This document shows positions 13,201-25,455 of a DNA stretch of 64,000 bases, one piece after another. A program made the translations under genes and the position numbers. The DNA comes from Lathyrus oleraceus (Eukaryota > Streptophyta > Magnoliopsida > Fabales > Fabaceae). The notes beneath the pieces are model-generated. The model was not told the DNA's origin. It did not search any database and saw only the letters and a program-made list of their open reading frames with translations. The stretch spans positions 236,643,475-236,707,474 of the forward strand of contig NC_066579.1 of the NCBI RefSeq assembly GCF_024323335.1, written 5' to 3'. Position 1 is the stretch's first letter. Each line of letters begins with the position of its first letter.

Positions 13201-15019
13201 TGGTCTTGACATATGAGAGGCTTAACCTTCTTTGATCCAAATCAAACTCAACTTGATCCAAGATCAAGTGAGTTGCTTTGTGTCCAAGATAGGTTGCTTC
13301 TCGGTCAAGCAAAAAACCTAAAGTCCATACAAGGCCTTTCTCTTTTCTTTTGGCATGGCAAGTTTTAGGAGCTTGGCTTACTAGTCATGATCTCTAACTT
13401 GTGTTTATTTTCCTATAGTTTTATTGATCGACCTCAGATAGGTGCGACTACTATATTAGTCCACTTACGATTGCTTAACATAGCCCTAAATTGTCTTATG
13501 ACAAGCTAACATAACTTCACTAATCACTAACTTTAATTTAAGCTTTTAATTTCTTACAATTTACTTTAATGCCATTTATTTCTTGCTCATTTATTCATAT
13601 TGCTTTTTACTTTGCTCACTTGAGCACATATGTTTATATCACTTTCCTTTTGCTCATTTGAGCTCATTATTGTATATAAATATATTGTTGTCTTGTGTTC
13701 GTTTTGTGTTTGTTTGTGTGAACCAAATGCAAAAAGGAGAAAGGACTTAGAATTAGGACATACCTATGCTTAAAGGAGTTCAAGAGCAACTAGGCCTCAT
13801 GCCTTTAGAATGTTAAGACTTCAAAGTTGACTTCAAAGGACTTCCTTTCCAAAACTCATTCTTTGTCCATTCCTCTTATTGTGTTGTGAACTTTTTGATG
13901 TTTTCTCTTGTGTGATAAGGATTCCATCTTGAGATAGAAAAGAGGACCATTGTCATGAGTAGCCAAGTTAAGAGAGACAAGCCAAATGGAGATCCTAGGA
14001 ACTTGAATCCAAATATTGTGTGATTGCTTGTTTGTTTGCTAAGTCTAAAGGAAAGGAGCATCTTGAATCATCTCTATGATTTCAAGAAAAGGAACTCCAA
14101 GGGTTTTATCTCTTCTCTTATCTTTGTATGCTTTAGGAGTAGCCATTCTCTTCTTCTCCTCACTCTAACCCAAGCCAAACTCTTTTTGTGCAAACTTTGA
14201 CTTTGTTTCAAATTAGAAACCTAGGCCTTATGCCTTTGACTTTTCAAAATCTTTTCATTAACACTCATTGTGAATGAACCTTAATTCAACTTTGACTTCA
14301 TTTTTGTAAATAAATCTAATTTGTAAATACAACTCACTTCAAATTGTTTTTGTGGTTCCAATGGCCACCTTTGTTAAAACCTTTTCATAAACATTAGTTA
14401 TAGGTTTGAGTTATCATAGTGGTTGATGTGAATCTCACCTTATCCTTAGTGATTGGATTATAAGTCTTCCATACTTATTATAGGGTTAACCCCTCACTAG
14501 TATGTTAAAGCTCTCCTCACATGGTGGATTGTCGGTTTAGGTTGAGTTTTCTCACTTTGATAATAAAAACCTTAAAGCTTTTGATCAAATAAATTCACCA
14601 ATCTTTGTGATTTCTACCCCGAACTACGAGGTTTTGATCCTACCTTTGTGATGGTATGTAGGAAATGGATTCATCCATTCAAACAACAAAATTGTAAATA
14701 TAATATATTCTCTTCTCATCCCCCTAATCTTTTGCACATATTTTCACAAATACCAACATACAACACATTTTTTCAAAATGAGGTTCCCTTAAAGTACTAA
14801 GGATGTTTTGGGTGCGTAAAACCTTCCCATTTCATAACCAACCCCCTTACCTAGATCTCTGACATTTTTATTAGTTTTTGATTTGATAAAACTTCTTACT
14901 TGGCTTTTGTTCGCTTTTTAGCCTTTCCTTTGGACAAATAAAAGTGCGGTGGAGACTCGAATTGTATGTTTACTTTTGGTTTAGTAAATAAACCTAAAGG
15001 TAACGAATACCCCGATACA
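10201..15019 (+). repeat. 3' LTR of Ogre A
   Basis: The LTR runs from TGTAAGATCC (10201) to CCCGATACA (15019), 4819 bp. Similarity to the LTR of Ogre D is visible at the start, in the middle (an inverted pair around a GATCTGAGGG-like sequence near 12442-12482; compare 22037-22072 in D) and near the end (AATAAAAGTGCGGTGGAGAC at 14937-14956). A weak TATA-like site TATAATA lies at 11730. No coding potential was recognised. Confidence 0.88.
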
Positions 15020-16250
15020 GCAACATCAAATCAAACATATGTCCCAACAACATTGAAACAAGTTCATCAAACACAACCTAACCTAGAGATATTTAGCTAC
15101 TCATAATTCAAAATGCTAAACTAAAAATAATTAAGAAGAATTGCATACGAGATCCCTTGAAGGATTTGCCTCCAATGGCTTTAAATGCTCTTAAAAATCC
15201 CTTATGATGCTGTAAAACTAGTTCTTGCTATGCCAAAATTTGTAACCCATGAAAAAGTGACAAAGTCCCCTTTAAAAAACCTTCAGAATGGAGTAAAACG
15301 CGTTAGGAAATCCTAAAACAATGGGTCATCACGTGCGTGATGACCTGCATCGCGCGTGATGAATTGTATCACGTGTGTGATGACCTGCATCGCGTGCGTA
15401 ATGCAGTTGATACATTCAAATGCAAAAAAAAATTGTTCAAACATAAGCAGGACTAGGAAATTCAACAAAACATTAATTCACTAGCCACTACTCGGTGTCT
15501 CCTATCCCTATTCAACCAGTGTAAGTGTAACAATTGCACTAGGTCCAACACATAGACTAATGGTCAGTATTCCTTATGGGCCCAAAATCATATTAAAAGA
15601 ATATCTCACATAAAAAGCATTACAAACAAGAAGCAATTAAATAGAATTATAAGTTAAAATACTCTCATGCAACATCAAATCAAACATATGTCTCAACAAT
15701 ATTGAAACAAGTTCATCAAACACAACCTAACCTAGAGAGATTTAGCTACTCATAATTCAAAATACTAAACTAAAAATAATAAAGAAGAATTGCATATGAG
15801 ATCCCTTGAAGGATTGGCCTCCAATGGCTTTAAATGCTCTTAAAAATCCCTTATGGTGCTGAAAAACTCGTACTTACTATGCCAAATTTTGTAACCCTTG
15901 AAAAAGTGACAAAGTCCCCTTTAAAAAGCCTTTAGAATGGACCAAAACGTGTAAGAAAATCCTATAAAAATAGGTCATCATGTGTGTGATGACATGCATC
16001 GCGCGCATGATGAACTGTATCACGTGTGCGATGACATGCATCGTGTGCGCAATGCAATTGATACATTCCTATCGCGCGTGTATGATTATTCCATCAGATG
16101 CACGTTTTTGCTCCCCTTTTCACTTGATTTTCACTAAGTCCTATTTTTTCCCAATTAGCTATTTTTTCCTTATTATTTGGTATTTCTTCTTCATTTTTTC
16201 TCCTCTTTAACTTGTTTTGATCCGTTTTGTCGACAAAATTAATGCACTGA
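15020..16250 (-). repeat. Two Athila-like LTR fragments in direct repeat (period about 649 bp)
   Basis: The segment starting gcaacatcaaatc occurs at 15020 and again at 15669 and stays alignable for about 405 bp in each copy. The first copy starts exactly where the LTR of Ogre A ends, so Ogre A probably inserted into it. Both contain TTTAGCTACTCATAAT, which is also present in the Athila-type LTRs at 39609 and 45250, so they are read as minus-strand Athila-like LTR remnants. Both also carry a cluster of ATCACGTGyGyGATGAC and GCATCGCG motifs. After the repeats diverge (about 16075) there is pyrimidine-rich DNA without features. Confidence 0.6.
15325..16080. repeat. CpG-rich palindromic motif clusters in the Athila-like fragments
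   Basis: At 15325-15410 and again at 15973-16080 there are alternating units such as TCATCACGTGCGTGATGA, CTGCATCGCGCGTGATGA, ATCACGTGTGTGATGACC and GCATCGCGTGCG. TCATCACGTGCGTGATGA is close to a perfect inverted repeat. The arrangement matches the position of the ACGCGTA cluster in the young Athila LTRs further right. Confidence 0.65.
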
Positions 16251-16280
16251 TGGATTGTCATTAGTAAGTAACTATCCTAG

Positions 16281-16379
16281 TTACCTCCCTTCTCCAAAAC
16301 ACAAGCTCTCAGCAAATCCCCTAAAGTTTGAATAGTCCTCTCTATCTGGCCATCTATCTGTGAATGATAAAGAGGTACC
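16281..16379 (-). pseudogene. Ty3/gypsy integrase fragment (Tekay/Del type)
   Basis: Minus-strand translation from 16379 gives about 32 residues with YHSQIDGQIERTIQTLGD, then LLRACVLEKGG and a stop. This corresponds to the YHPQTDGQSER block of chromoviral integrases, which contains the third catalytic residue (Glu of the DDE triad). The rest of the element is absent. A plus-strand Reina fragment begins immediately to the right, so this is a rearranged junction between two old elements. Confidence 0.7.
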
Positions 16380-16389
16380 AAGTGGGTTA

Positions 16390-18674
16390 CCACCTAGAAG
16401 AGGAATAGAACATCACATTGACTTGAGTCCTGGAGCATCTTTTCCTAATAGGCCATCCTATAGGGTAACCCTCAGCAAACACAAGATACAAAAATAAGTA
16501 TTTGAGTTGGTAAGTAAAGGATGGGTAAGAGAAAGCTTAAGTCTTTATGTTGTCCCTGTTATTTTAGTCACTAAAAAGGATGGCAGTTGGAGGATATGCA
16601 CTGATTGTAGAGCCATCAACAACATTACTATTAAATATAGGCACCATATCCCTACATTAGATTATTTGCTTGATGAATTATTTGGTGCATGCCTATTTTC
16701 AAAAATTTATTTTAAAATCGTCTACCATCAAATAAGAATTATGGAGGGTGATGAATAGAAAACACATTTTAAACAAAAATATGGTTTATATTAGTGGATG
16801 GTCATACGATTTGGCTTAACCAATGCACCAAGCATATTCATGTGATTAATGAACCATGTTTTGAGAGAAATCTTGGGAAAATTTGTTGTTGATTATTTTG
16901 ATGACATCTTAATTTATATAAAAAATTTAGAAGATCATTGTCATCATCTAACGGTTGTTTTGGAAGTGCTAAGACAAGAAGATTTATTTGCAAATTTGTA
17001 AAAATAGTTTTTTTGCAGGGATCATGTTATTTTTCTAGGTTTTGTTGTGAGATCCAAAGGAATCCATGTAGATGAAGAAAAGGTGAGAGCAATCAATGAT
17101 TGGTCGCCACCTAAAAATGCAACTGAGGTAAGAAGTTTTCATGGTTTAGAAAGTTTCTATAAGGTTTGTGAAAGATTTTAGCACCATTGATGCACCTCTT
17201 AATGAAATTGTTAAAAAGAATGTTGTTTTAAATGGGGTGAGAAACAAGATTAAGCATTTGCTGCACTTAAAGGAAAACTCACCAAAGCACCAATTTTAGC
17301 ATTACCAAAATTTTCCAAATCTTTTGAAGTTCAGTACGATGCTTCTAATGTTGGAATTGGGGTTGTTTTAATATAAGAAGGAAATCCAATTGCTTATTTT
17401 AATGAGAAATTAAAAGGGATTTTCCTTAATTATTCTACTTTTGATATGAAATTGTATGCCTTATTTAGAAATTTGCAAACTTGGCAACATTATATTTTGC
17501 CCAAAGAATTTGTCATTCATAGTGACCATAAATCTTTGAAACATTTAAAAGGGAAAGTTAAGTTGAACAAGAGGCGTTCTAAATGGGTTTAATTTCTTGA
17601 ACAATTTCCATATGTAATCAAGTATAAAAAAGGAAAAGGAAACATAGTGGCAGATGCATTACCTAGAAGATATGTTTTGCTTTCTACTCTTGAAACAAAA
17701 TATTTTGGTCTTGAAAACATTAAGGAATTGTATGAGAATGATCTTGAATTTTTTCAAAAATTTTAGCTTGTGAACATGCTAGCATTATTGGATATTTTAA
17801 GCACACATGTTATTTGTGTAAAGAAAAAAGACTATGTGTTCGCAAATGTTCCATTAGAGATTTACTTTTAAGAGAGGCACAGGAAGGAGGTTTAATGGGT
17901 CATTTTGGGGTTTTCAAAACCTTAGAGTTGTCGCGGGAAAATTTGCATCGGTCCACATGAAAAGTGATGTTCAAAAGTTTTGCGAAAGGTGCATTGTGTG
18001 TTAAAAGGCTACACCAAAGATTTTGCCTCATGGTCTTTATACACCTTTGCCTACACCTGATTTTCCTTGGATTGGCATTTCTGTGGACTTTGTTTTAAGT
18101 TTACCTAGGACGAAGAATGGAAAATATTATATTTTTGTTGTTGTTGACAGGTTCTCAAAGATGTTACATTTCATTGCATTCAAGAAGGTGGATGATGCAA
18201 GTCATGTGGCAAATCTATTTTTCAAGGAAGTGGTGCGCCTTCATGGTCTTCCAATAAGCATAGTTTCAGATCGTGACACCAAATTTCTTTGTCATTTTTG
18301 GAGGACTTTATGGAGTAAGGTAGGAACAAAATTGTTTTTCTCTACAACTTGTGATCCACAAACAGATGGACATACTACGGTAGTAGAACTCTTTCTACTC
18401 TTTTTAGGAGTGTCCTTAAAAGAATTTGAGAATGTGGGAGGAATGTTTACCATATGTTGATTTTTCTTATAATCATGTGGTGCATAGTACAACACAATTC
18501 TTTCCTTTTGAATTTGTTTATGGTTTTAACCCACTAACTACACTTGATTTGTCGCCTTTGCCTAACACTTCTCTTTTCAAGCATAAAGATGGAAAAGCTA
18601 AGTTAAAATTTGTGAAGAAATTTCATGAGCAAGTAAAATTGAAAATTGATAAGAAAAATGAGGGATATGTTAAG
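16390..18674 (+). pseudogene. Reina-type Ty3/gypsy pol remnant (RT, RNase H, integrase)
   Basis: This is a heavily mutated polyprotein read across several frames. RT: VTKKDGSWRICTDCRAIN at about 16567-16620 and the catalytic YFDDILIY at about 16891-16914. RNase [12 protein letters not shown] near 17330 and [14 protein letters not shown] near 17628. Integrase: [10 protein letters not shown] near 18020, the catalytic Asp in SVDFV, the second Asp in SDRDTKF near 18270, and CDPQTDGH near 18350. The residue where the third catalytic acid (Glu) is expected reads Thr. There are many in-frame stops (for example near 16756, 16993 and 17764) and frameshifts (about 17165 and 18385). The sequence stops abruptly at 18674 where Ogre D begins. 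A matching pol tail with LTR lies at 53612-54576 and may be the other half. Confidence 0.85.
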
Positions 18675-20067
18675 TGTAAGACCCCAATTTTGACCCTAAG
18701 ATCCCTCATGCTATCTCATCATATGCATTGGCCTTGAGATCACACCTTGGCATCCTCCTTACCCCTCATTCATTGGGTTTGCATTGGGAAAGATCACCAA
18801 GAACATTTTTGATTGTATCATACTTTGTATTTCATTATTTACTAACCAAAATACCCAAAAATATGTCAATGTATAGTTTGTTGCTTTTGTAGGTAGTGTG
18901 TATACTCATCTATGCTCCATCAAGCTCATATATAGGGTTTAAGACCCTCAATGCAAGGAGATCAATCAAGAGATAGTTCACATTGAATCTAGACATCATA
19001 TATTGATCCCCATGGTCTTCACATATCATTTTGAACAAGAAATCATGAAGAGTTTGAAGCTTGTTTTCCTTGGAAACCCTAATTCATCTAGGTATCTTGT
19101 TGTGACTTCCTCAGCAAGTTTCTTCATCAATTAATCAAATATATCAAGGGATACTTCATATTAAATCATCTTAAACATATATGACCCTCCATGAGTCCTA
19201 AGTATCAAGATAATGACAAGCTAGCAAGATGGTTCATGGTGGTTGACCCGAGAAAGTCAACAGGTCAAAACTAGGGTTCCCTAGACCCTATCTCCTACAA
19301 TATTTGTCATATGAAAATGATTCAAAGGGAAAATTTACTGAAAATGACATTCCAAACAACTTTTATGTTGAAGTTAAGAGCTAGTTTTGCTTGGAATGTC
19401 ATGTTTTATGGTGAAATATTATAGGTTATTTTGTCTGAATCCTAGCTAGGAGGTCAACTTCCGAAGACCATAACTTGCTCAATTTTTATGAGATGAAAAC
19501 CATTAAAATTCCATAAACAAATTCAAGATGTCTACTTCAACTTTTAAGTGTGGAGGAAGTTAAAATTCAACTTGAAACTGCATGTGCCAAGAGGAAAGAT
19601 TATAAGTCACTTTGGGCCATTACCATTGAACAAGTGATTTTCCTCAACTTCTAAAATGCATAACTCCTTCATGCCAAATCCAAATATGGTCAAATTGGTG
19701 ACAAAGTTGAATATGTTTTAAATAGATACAACTTTGATGAGGAACTTTTTCCATTTGAAGTCCATAGTAAAAGTTATTCAAGGTGGAAGAAGTGAACATT
19801 TGACTTGGTACTTAGAAAATTTTCATATATGTTTGATTTTCCAGACATCCCCCTCAAAATTCATCATGATCCAAGATTCAAATGGAAAAGTGTTCAACAC
19901 GAAAGTTGTTCCCCTTGATCTCATCTTTCCAAAAAGTCCAAAATAATCTCATTTGGATCAATATGGAAGGACTTGCGCATGGGTGCAAGGTGTGGTACTA
20001 TTTGGAAGGATTTCATGATCACACTCATTTCAACATTACATGGTTTAATGCAACACTTTCAGCATGA

Positions 20068-21208
20068 TGTTAGGGACCAATTATCACTACTTTTCATATA
20101 TTTTTATTGGTCCCTTTTACCATTTTCTTATTGAATTACACACTTTTATTCTCACAATTTAGTAAATATGCAATTAAGTTTAATTTGATTATGTTTTGAG
20201 TAGGTATTTCACTTATTTGTTAGTTTTGTAGAAATTATGAACAAGAGAGCATTGGATTGCATGAGCATAATTTGGAAGGAGTTTGAATGGAATTTCGGAG
20301 GCATTTGAAGAACAAAGCTTGGAAGAAATGGTTTAAAGGAAGCTTGCATGGCAAAGAAGTTGAACTTCCTTCAGTTCGCGTCGCGACCCTTCTTGGCGTC
20401 GCGAACCTTGCGAAGACAGCAAGCTTGTTATTTGGTTTGGGCCACTTTGTATGTTTTGAACCCAACTTAAGTGTGATAGTTTTAGATCATTTTTAGAGTA
20501 CTTTTCAGTTTTATATCAAAATGAGACATTTAAGGAAAGGATGAACTCTTTAAACACAATGGGAGAAAAGGAAAGATTATCATTCACAAGTTGGAGAAGA
20601 AAAACAAAGGTTATTTTTGTATTTCATTTTGCTATCAAATATGACGATGAGGAGCTAAACCCCACTTTGTCAAGATTGGAGGTAGTAGCTATTCCTTATT
20701 GTTTATGTATTCCTATTGACTCTTGCATGTGACAAAAGATTATTGATGTAATGATTGATATTTTTGCCCTATTTTGAATATTCAGATTTGAGTTATTATT
20801 GAGAAAGATTATTCAAGTCTAGACTTAAAATATGCTTTCAAGTAGTGAATAAGTTATAGAAATAGATTTATACACTACTCTTCTTTTGTATCAAACATTA
20901 AAGATTGTTATATTAATAGTTAGGTGGAGAAATCGTCTAACGATTAATATAGTGATTATCACAATCTCATTTAGAAATGAATGTTTTTGAGAAGATACTC
21001 TCACACAATTCTTGCCAAGCCTTTTATATTCGATTTCGAAACTAGTTTCATTGTCTTAGTATTATTTTACTCAAAAAATAACTATTCAATCAAAACAACT
21101 TGGTTACATTTCAAACTTATAACAATTGGAATTATAGAACGGCGGTAATATCAACCAATCTCTTTGGATACGATATAAAAATATTTGCCGAAAATATACT
21201 TTTCAACA
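20068..21208 (+). mobile_element. Solo LTR, probably Athila type, with TSD catga
   Basis: The sequence begins TGTTAGGGACCAATTATCAC at 20068 and ends ATACTTTTCAACA at 21208, flanked by catga at 20063-20067 and 21209-21213. It is 1141 bp long with no internal domain. The terminal part (GATACGATATAAAAATATTT then GCCGAAAATATAC) resembles ends of Athila/Cyclops LTRs; that assignment is from memory. It interrupts the LTR of Ogre D and is therefore younger. Its short open frames (20287-20496, 20541-20732) show no domain. It carries a TTCGCGTCGCGA / GGCGTCGCGAAC motif pair at 20374-20406. Confidence 0.88.
20374..20412. repeat. GTCGCGA palindromic motif pair in the solo LTR
   Basis: GTTCGCGTCGCGACCC and GGCGTCGCGAACC follow each other within 40 bp and together form an inverted repeat. 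The DNA around it is AT-rich, so the CpG-dense patch stands out. It parallels the CpG palindromes in the other Athila-type LTRs of the window. Confidence 0.7.
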
Positions 21209-21340
21209 CATGACCTATGCACGATTTTGGACCTTTTCAAATGATTATTTGGGCTTTGCACACGCCCATGCTAGCTCATGAAGGAAACTTTCTAATTTTG
21301 GATATTCAAATGGAAGTGTGTGAAAAGCATATGCATTGGC

Positions 21341-21348
21341 TATAAATA
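21341..21348 (+). promoter_or_regulatory. TATA box of Ogre D LTR
   Basis: TATAAATA is preceded by GC-containing DNA and followed by agaagcaatgtgatc. The same CTATAAATAGAG context recurs in the third Ogre-family LTR at 50666, which supports a conserved core promoter. It lies about 1.5 kb into the LTR once the guest solo LTR is subtracted. Confidence 0.6.
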
Positions 21349-24300
21349 GAGAAGCAATGTGATCAGAACTTCATCAACACCTTGCCCAAGCTTCCCCAGA
21401 GCAATCTAAACCCTCAATTTCATAGAATTCTTGAAGGTTTCATTTGAAATCGAGCTTGAACTTCATCTTCTGTTTGGAAGTTCAATTTCCAAGAATTCAT
21501 TCCCCTTTTCATCTCAATTGGTTTCTGCAAGCAAGAGGAAGAGAAAGCAAGCAAATCCAGATCAAGATCAAGTGAATTTGAAGCAACTCGAAGGTAATTT
21601 TTCAAAAACTTCATCTCTTCGATTCTCTCTCAATTCTTCACCATTCTTTGTGGTTTTTGGTTGGCTGAAGTCCTATCAATTTAGATAACAAGATTGAGTT
21701 ACTTTGTGGTTAAATCGAAGTAACTCAGTTAATGATCCTCAAAATTCAAATCCCTGTATCTTTTTATATAATTGGAATTGGAGAAAATTGAGGCCAGATT
21801 CGTGATCCTGAGCATTTTCTCTTTGAAATAGTGTCCTTGTTTGTCATTTTCCATTGAAATGTAGTTGGACCAATCCGGAGAAGATGACTGGAGCCCTAGC
21901 TCCGGTGGTGTGTTATCACGCTTCCTGGCCATATGATCAAGTTGAAATGTTATAATCTGGACAGTTCCATTTGATTACCACACGTACATATGTTTGACCA
22001 AGGTCCACCATGGAACACGCGCGTGTGGCCATCAGATCTGCCACCTCAATTAATGAGGGAGATCTGATGGCCCGTGTGTTTTGTATTTTCTGATTTTTAT
22101 GTTTAATCCATTTATTTTGTTTAATTCATAATAATTTCATTTTAAATCCAAAAAATATGGGACTTTCACCAAAAATCTTTAAATATTTTCGTCTTTCATT
22201 TTATGAATTAAAATTATTTTTTGGATTAATTTTGATATTTTTCATGCATTAATTGTTTTTGTGCATATTTTTAATTGTTTAAAAATACTTCTGACTTTTC
22301 AAAAATCATGAAATTTTTTATCTAAGGTCCTTTGACCTTGTTTGACCTAGGATAAATATCTTGGCCATTTATTTGGTGTTTTGAAGAGGTTTTAGGTTTT
22401 GACCAAATTAAATTGAATTTTAATGCATTTTAATTTGATTTTTAATTGATTAATTGTGTAAAAATTATGTTGAGCCATTTTTATTGACTTGTGATGTTTG
22501 ACTATTTGTTTGGGCTTTGGCAAGGTTGATTTGAATTTTGTTGGATTAAAATCATTGAATTTAGGGGATTGATGAAATATACATTTCATCTTCCAAAATG
22601 AATGAATAATTTTAATTTGATAAAATTCCTTCCATGACCAATTTGTGTTTCTCTCATCCCCCATCCCTCTTCATCTTCATCCTGTTCTCTACCATCCCTC
22701 TCATTGACCAATGAAATCTCAAGTTCCTAAGGCTAATTGGTTCATCAATAACCTTGTGTTAGATGAACCAATACAAGTATTGATGAAATAGGTCCACCCA
22801 TTTTGATCTTTTCTTTTAGCGTCTGGTATGTTTTAGGAGTTTGGTTCATCATACCAAATCTATAACATGCATTAGTACCTAAATTTTTATTGCCCGACCT
22901 CAGATAGTTGTGACTTCTACATAAGTCCAATTACGATTGCTTAACATAGAGCTAAATTTTGACCTTAAAAAGGCATAGCATTCTAGTAAGTGAGATTGTA
23001 AGTCTCCCATCTTTCATGGTATTGTATGGAAACTTGGCCTTTTTTCCTTCCTTTGGAAGATGTCTTGGTTCAAGGATTCATGCTTATGAATAGATGGTTG
23101 AGTGTTCTCCAAAGAATGACTTAATCAATTAAAAAGCAAAAGCCAACTAACATCTAATTAACTTTGATTAACACTAACTATTATTAACTTTGCTTTACTT
23201 TCAAGCCATTTACTTTATGCAATTTAATTTCTAGTCCTTTATCATTCATTTGCCATTTATATATCATTTAACTTGTTTATATTTATGTCATTTTCACTTT
23301 GCTCATTTGAGCCATATATTGTGATTGTATATATTTGTTTGTGTATTTTGTTTGTGCTTGTGGTCTTAGGACCTTAAAATACTTAATAAATAACAAAAAC
23401 CCTAAAACATGTTTGTGTGGACTGTTGAGCTTGATCTAAACTTTTGGACTTAGGATTAGGCAACATTCCATATGCAAAAGGACTTGGCCAATGCCAACAT
23501 TTCTGAGACCAAGTTATTGTGAACTAAGCCTATATGATGCAAGTCTTGGTATTGATTTGAATTCATCTGCTACTTTATCTTGGTGCTAATTATTATTTTG
23601 ATCTTGTGTTTGATTATTTCTTTTGAGTTGATCAAGGAATATTTTATTTGATACATGAGAAGACAAAGAAGACTGCTAGCTGTGGGATTTGCTTGCTTGG
23701 ATGTGGCCATCTTTATTTGATACCTTGATCTCTATGATGCTTGATATTGATAATTGCTTGCTGATTATTGCTTGATTCAAAGTCCAAAGGAAAAGTGGGT
23801 TTTCTATATGACATTCTTGTCTGTTGGATTGCATCCCATTGGTCAGATCTTTTCAACTCTTAACTTTTAATTTTATGCTTAGGTTAGCCTCTTCATCTTC
23901 TCCCACTTCTTAAATTTCAAAATCTCTCCCCCTTTTCAAAAACCTTCTTTGCTTGTGATAAACTTAGACCTTATTTTTAATTAGAAACTTTGGCCTTATG
24001 CCATTGCATTTTTAAACTCTTTTCTTGAATCAAACTTGTATATGAACTTAACCATATTGACTTAAAATTTCAAAAGACAAAAAGAATTAACACTCATTCA
24101 AATTTTTGGTCCCTTTGTGCCTATTTTAACTTAAATTTTTATTAAAAGCTATCCACTCATTTTGAAATTGATACCACGAACTATGAGGTTTTGATCCCTC
24201 ATTTTCATATTGGTACGTAGGCACAAGTTCGAAGGTCTTGTCAAACACAAAAATATAATCAATAAATTATTTTCTCATCCCCCACACTCTTATTTTTTTT

Positions 24301-24582
24301 CAAACATCTTTTATACCAAAAACATATGCAACCATAAAAAAGGGCTCCCTAGGAGTACCTAGGACACTTTGGGTGGTAACACCTTCCCTCTGTGTAACCA
24401 ACCCCCTTACCTGTAATCTCTGGCATTTTATTAGTTTTGATTTGAAAACTTCTTATATTTGGGTTTTGTTCGTACTTTTGCCTTTTCCTTTCGAACAATA
24501 AAAGCGCGGTGGCGACTCTGGTTTTATTGACGTTGAACTTATCCATAGTTTGATGGTCATGAATTTACCGCTACAGAAATTT

Positions 24583-24602
24583 AGTGGCGACTCTGCTAGG
24601 GA
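24583..24602 (+). other. Primer binding site of Ogre D
   Basis: agTGGCGACTCTGCTAGGGA begins about 8 bp after the LTR end. It differs by one base from the PBS of element B (GCTGGGGA against GCTAGGGA). Ogre priming by tRNA-Arg is established knowledge; the match here is by eye. Confidence 0.8.
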
Positions 24603-25455
24603 GTAGTCCTCAATGGGTTTAGCCTACTTTTTATGTGTATATATCTATATATTTGATGTTTGTATACTTGTTTGTGTGATATAATCTTCTTGTTATGCTT
24701 GGTGATCTCTAAGTGATGAGATAAGTTCTAACCCGAACTTGAGTGCTATTAAGATAGGAGAATGGTATAGTCAAGTTCAACTTATGTGGAGTAGTCCTTA
24801 ACAAGTTGGCTTGAGACCCATCTACTCATTGGAGACCCTTTTGGGGCTATCAATGTCACACAAGTTATTTGTGGTTAGGCATTACTTTCTCTGATTTGGG
24901 GTCCGAGAGGCTGAGAACCGTAAAACATTTAACCTAACTTGGCCTATTTAGGACATAGTGCGTAGAGTGTTCAGGTGTAGACCTGATAATAGTTGTTATG
25001 CGATACTACATTCAGACGAGTTTCTCTTGAGAATATTATGAGTTGATGAGTCAGTCATCCTAACCTATAATATCCGATAGATGGAATTAAGACTCTAGGA
25101 ACTTTTTAGAACATGATCTACAGGTTTTTATCCTTAGAACACTCCTTTGGGATGGTTCTTAACCTGACTCCATGCTCGTGACTCACAATAAACCCTTTGA
25201 TTCTTGGTTGATCCGATCAAGTCTCATCAATATCAATGGAACTTGGGTGTTGATAAGGTGAAAACCATAATCCACCAAAATGAATTATTGATCTTTATGA
25301 TGACTTGGTTCATCCTTTGACCTTTGTTTGTGTTTTCCTTGTGTGTGATCCCTTATTTGTGATTGTTGCATTCATGCATTCATGCGCATCATAACATTCA
25401 TCACACGAAAATAACTTCAAGGAACTGAGGTCTTATTCGCAAATATTTTCAGACC
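24603..25455 (+). other. 5' leader of Ogre D
   Basis: This is non-coding sequence between the PBS and ORF1. No motif or reading frame with similarity was recognised in it. Confidence 0.6.

Larger units (their letters stand above)
9055..15019 (+). mobile_element. Ogre element A, 3' end (3' UTR, PPT and 3' LTR)
   Basis: This is the 3' part of a plus-strand Ogre interrupted by element B at 9054/9055. It has about 1.1 kb of non-coding 3' internal sequence with CCCAGTAAyCGG repeats, a purine tract ending at 10200, and a 4819 bp LTR. The LTR is of the same subfamily as that of Ogre D: both start TGTAAGAyCCyAATTTTGACC. The coding part must lie to the left of element B, outside the window. Confidence 0.85.
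18675..24575 (+). repeat. 5' LTR of Ogre D (contains a solo LTR)
   Basis: The LTR starts TGTAAGACCCC at 18675 and ends TTTACCGCTACA at 24575 (5901 bp, of which 1146 bp are the Athila-type solo LTR plus one TSD copy). Features near the end are CGAACAATAAAAGCGCGGTG followed by GCGACTCTGG at about 24493-24521, a poly(A)-signal-like AATAAA followed by a PBS-like echo, and TACGTAGGCA near 24212. A TATA box lies at 21341. The segment 22041-22072 contains an inverted pair around AGATCTGmCACC / GAGATCTGATGG. No gene was seen. Confidence 0.9.

Noticed and set aside
20287..20732. Two short plus-strand frames that could be small genes
   Set aside because: They are inside the solo LTR bounded by the TSD catga and have no similarity to known proteins.
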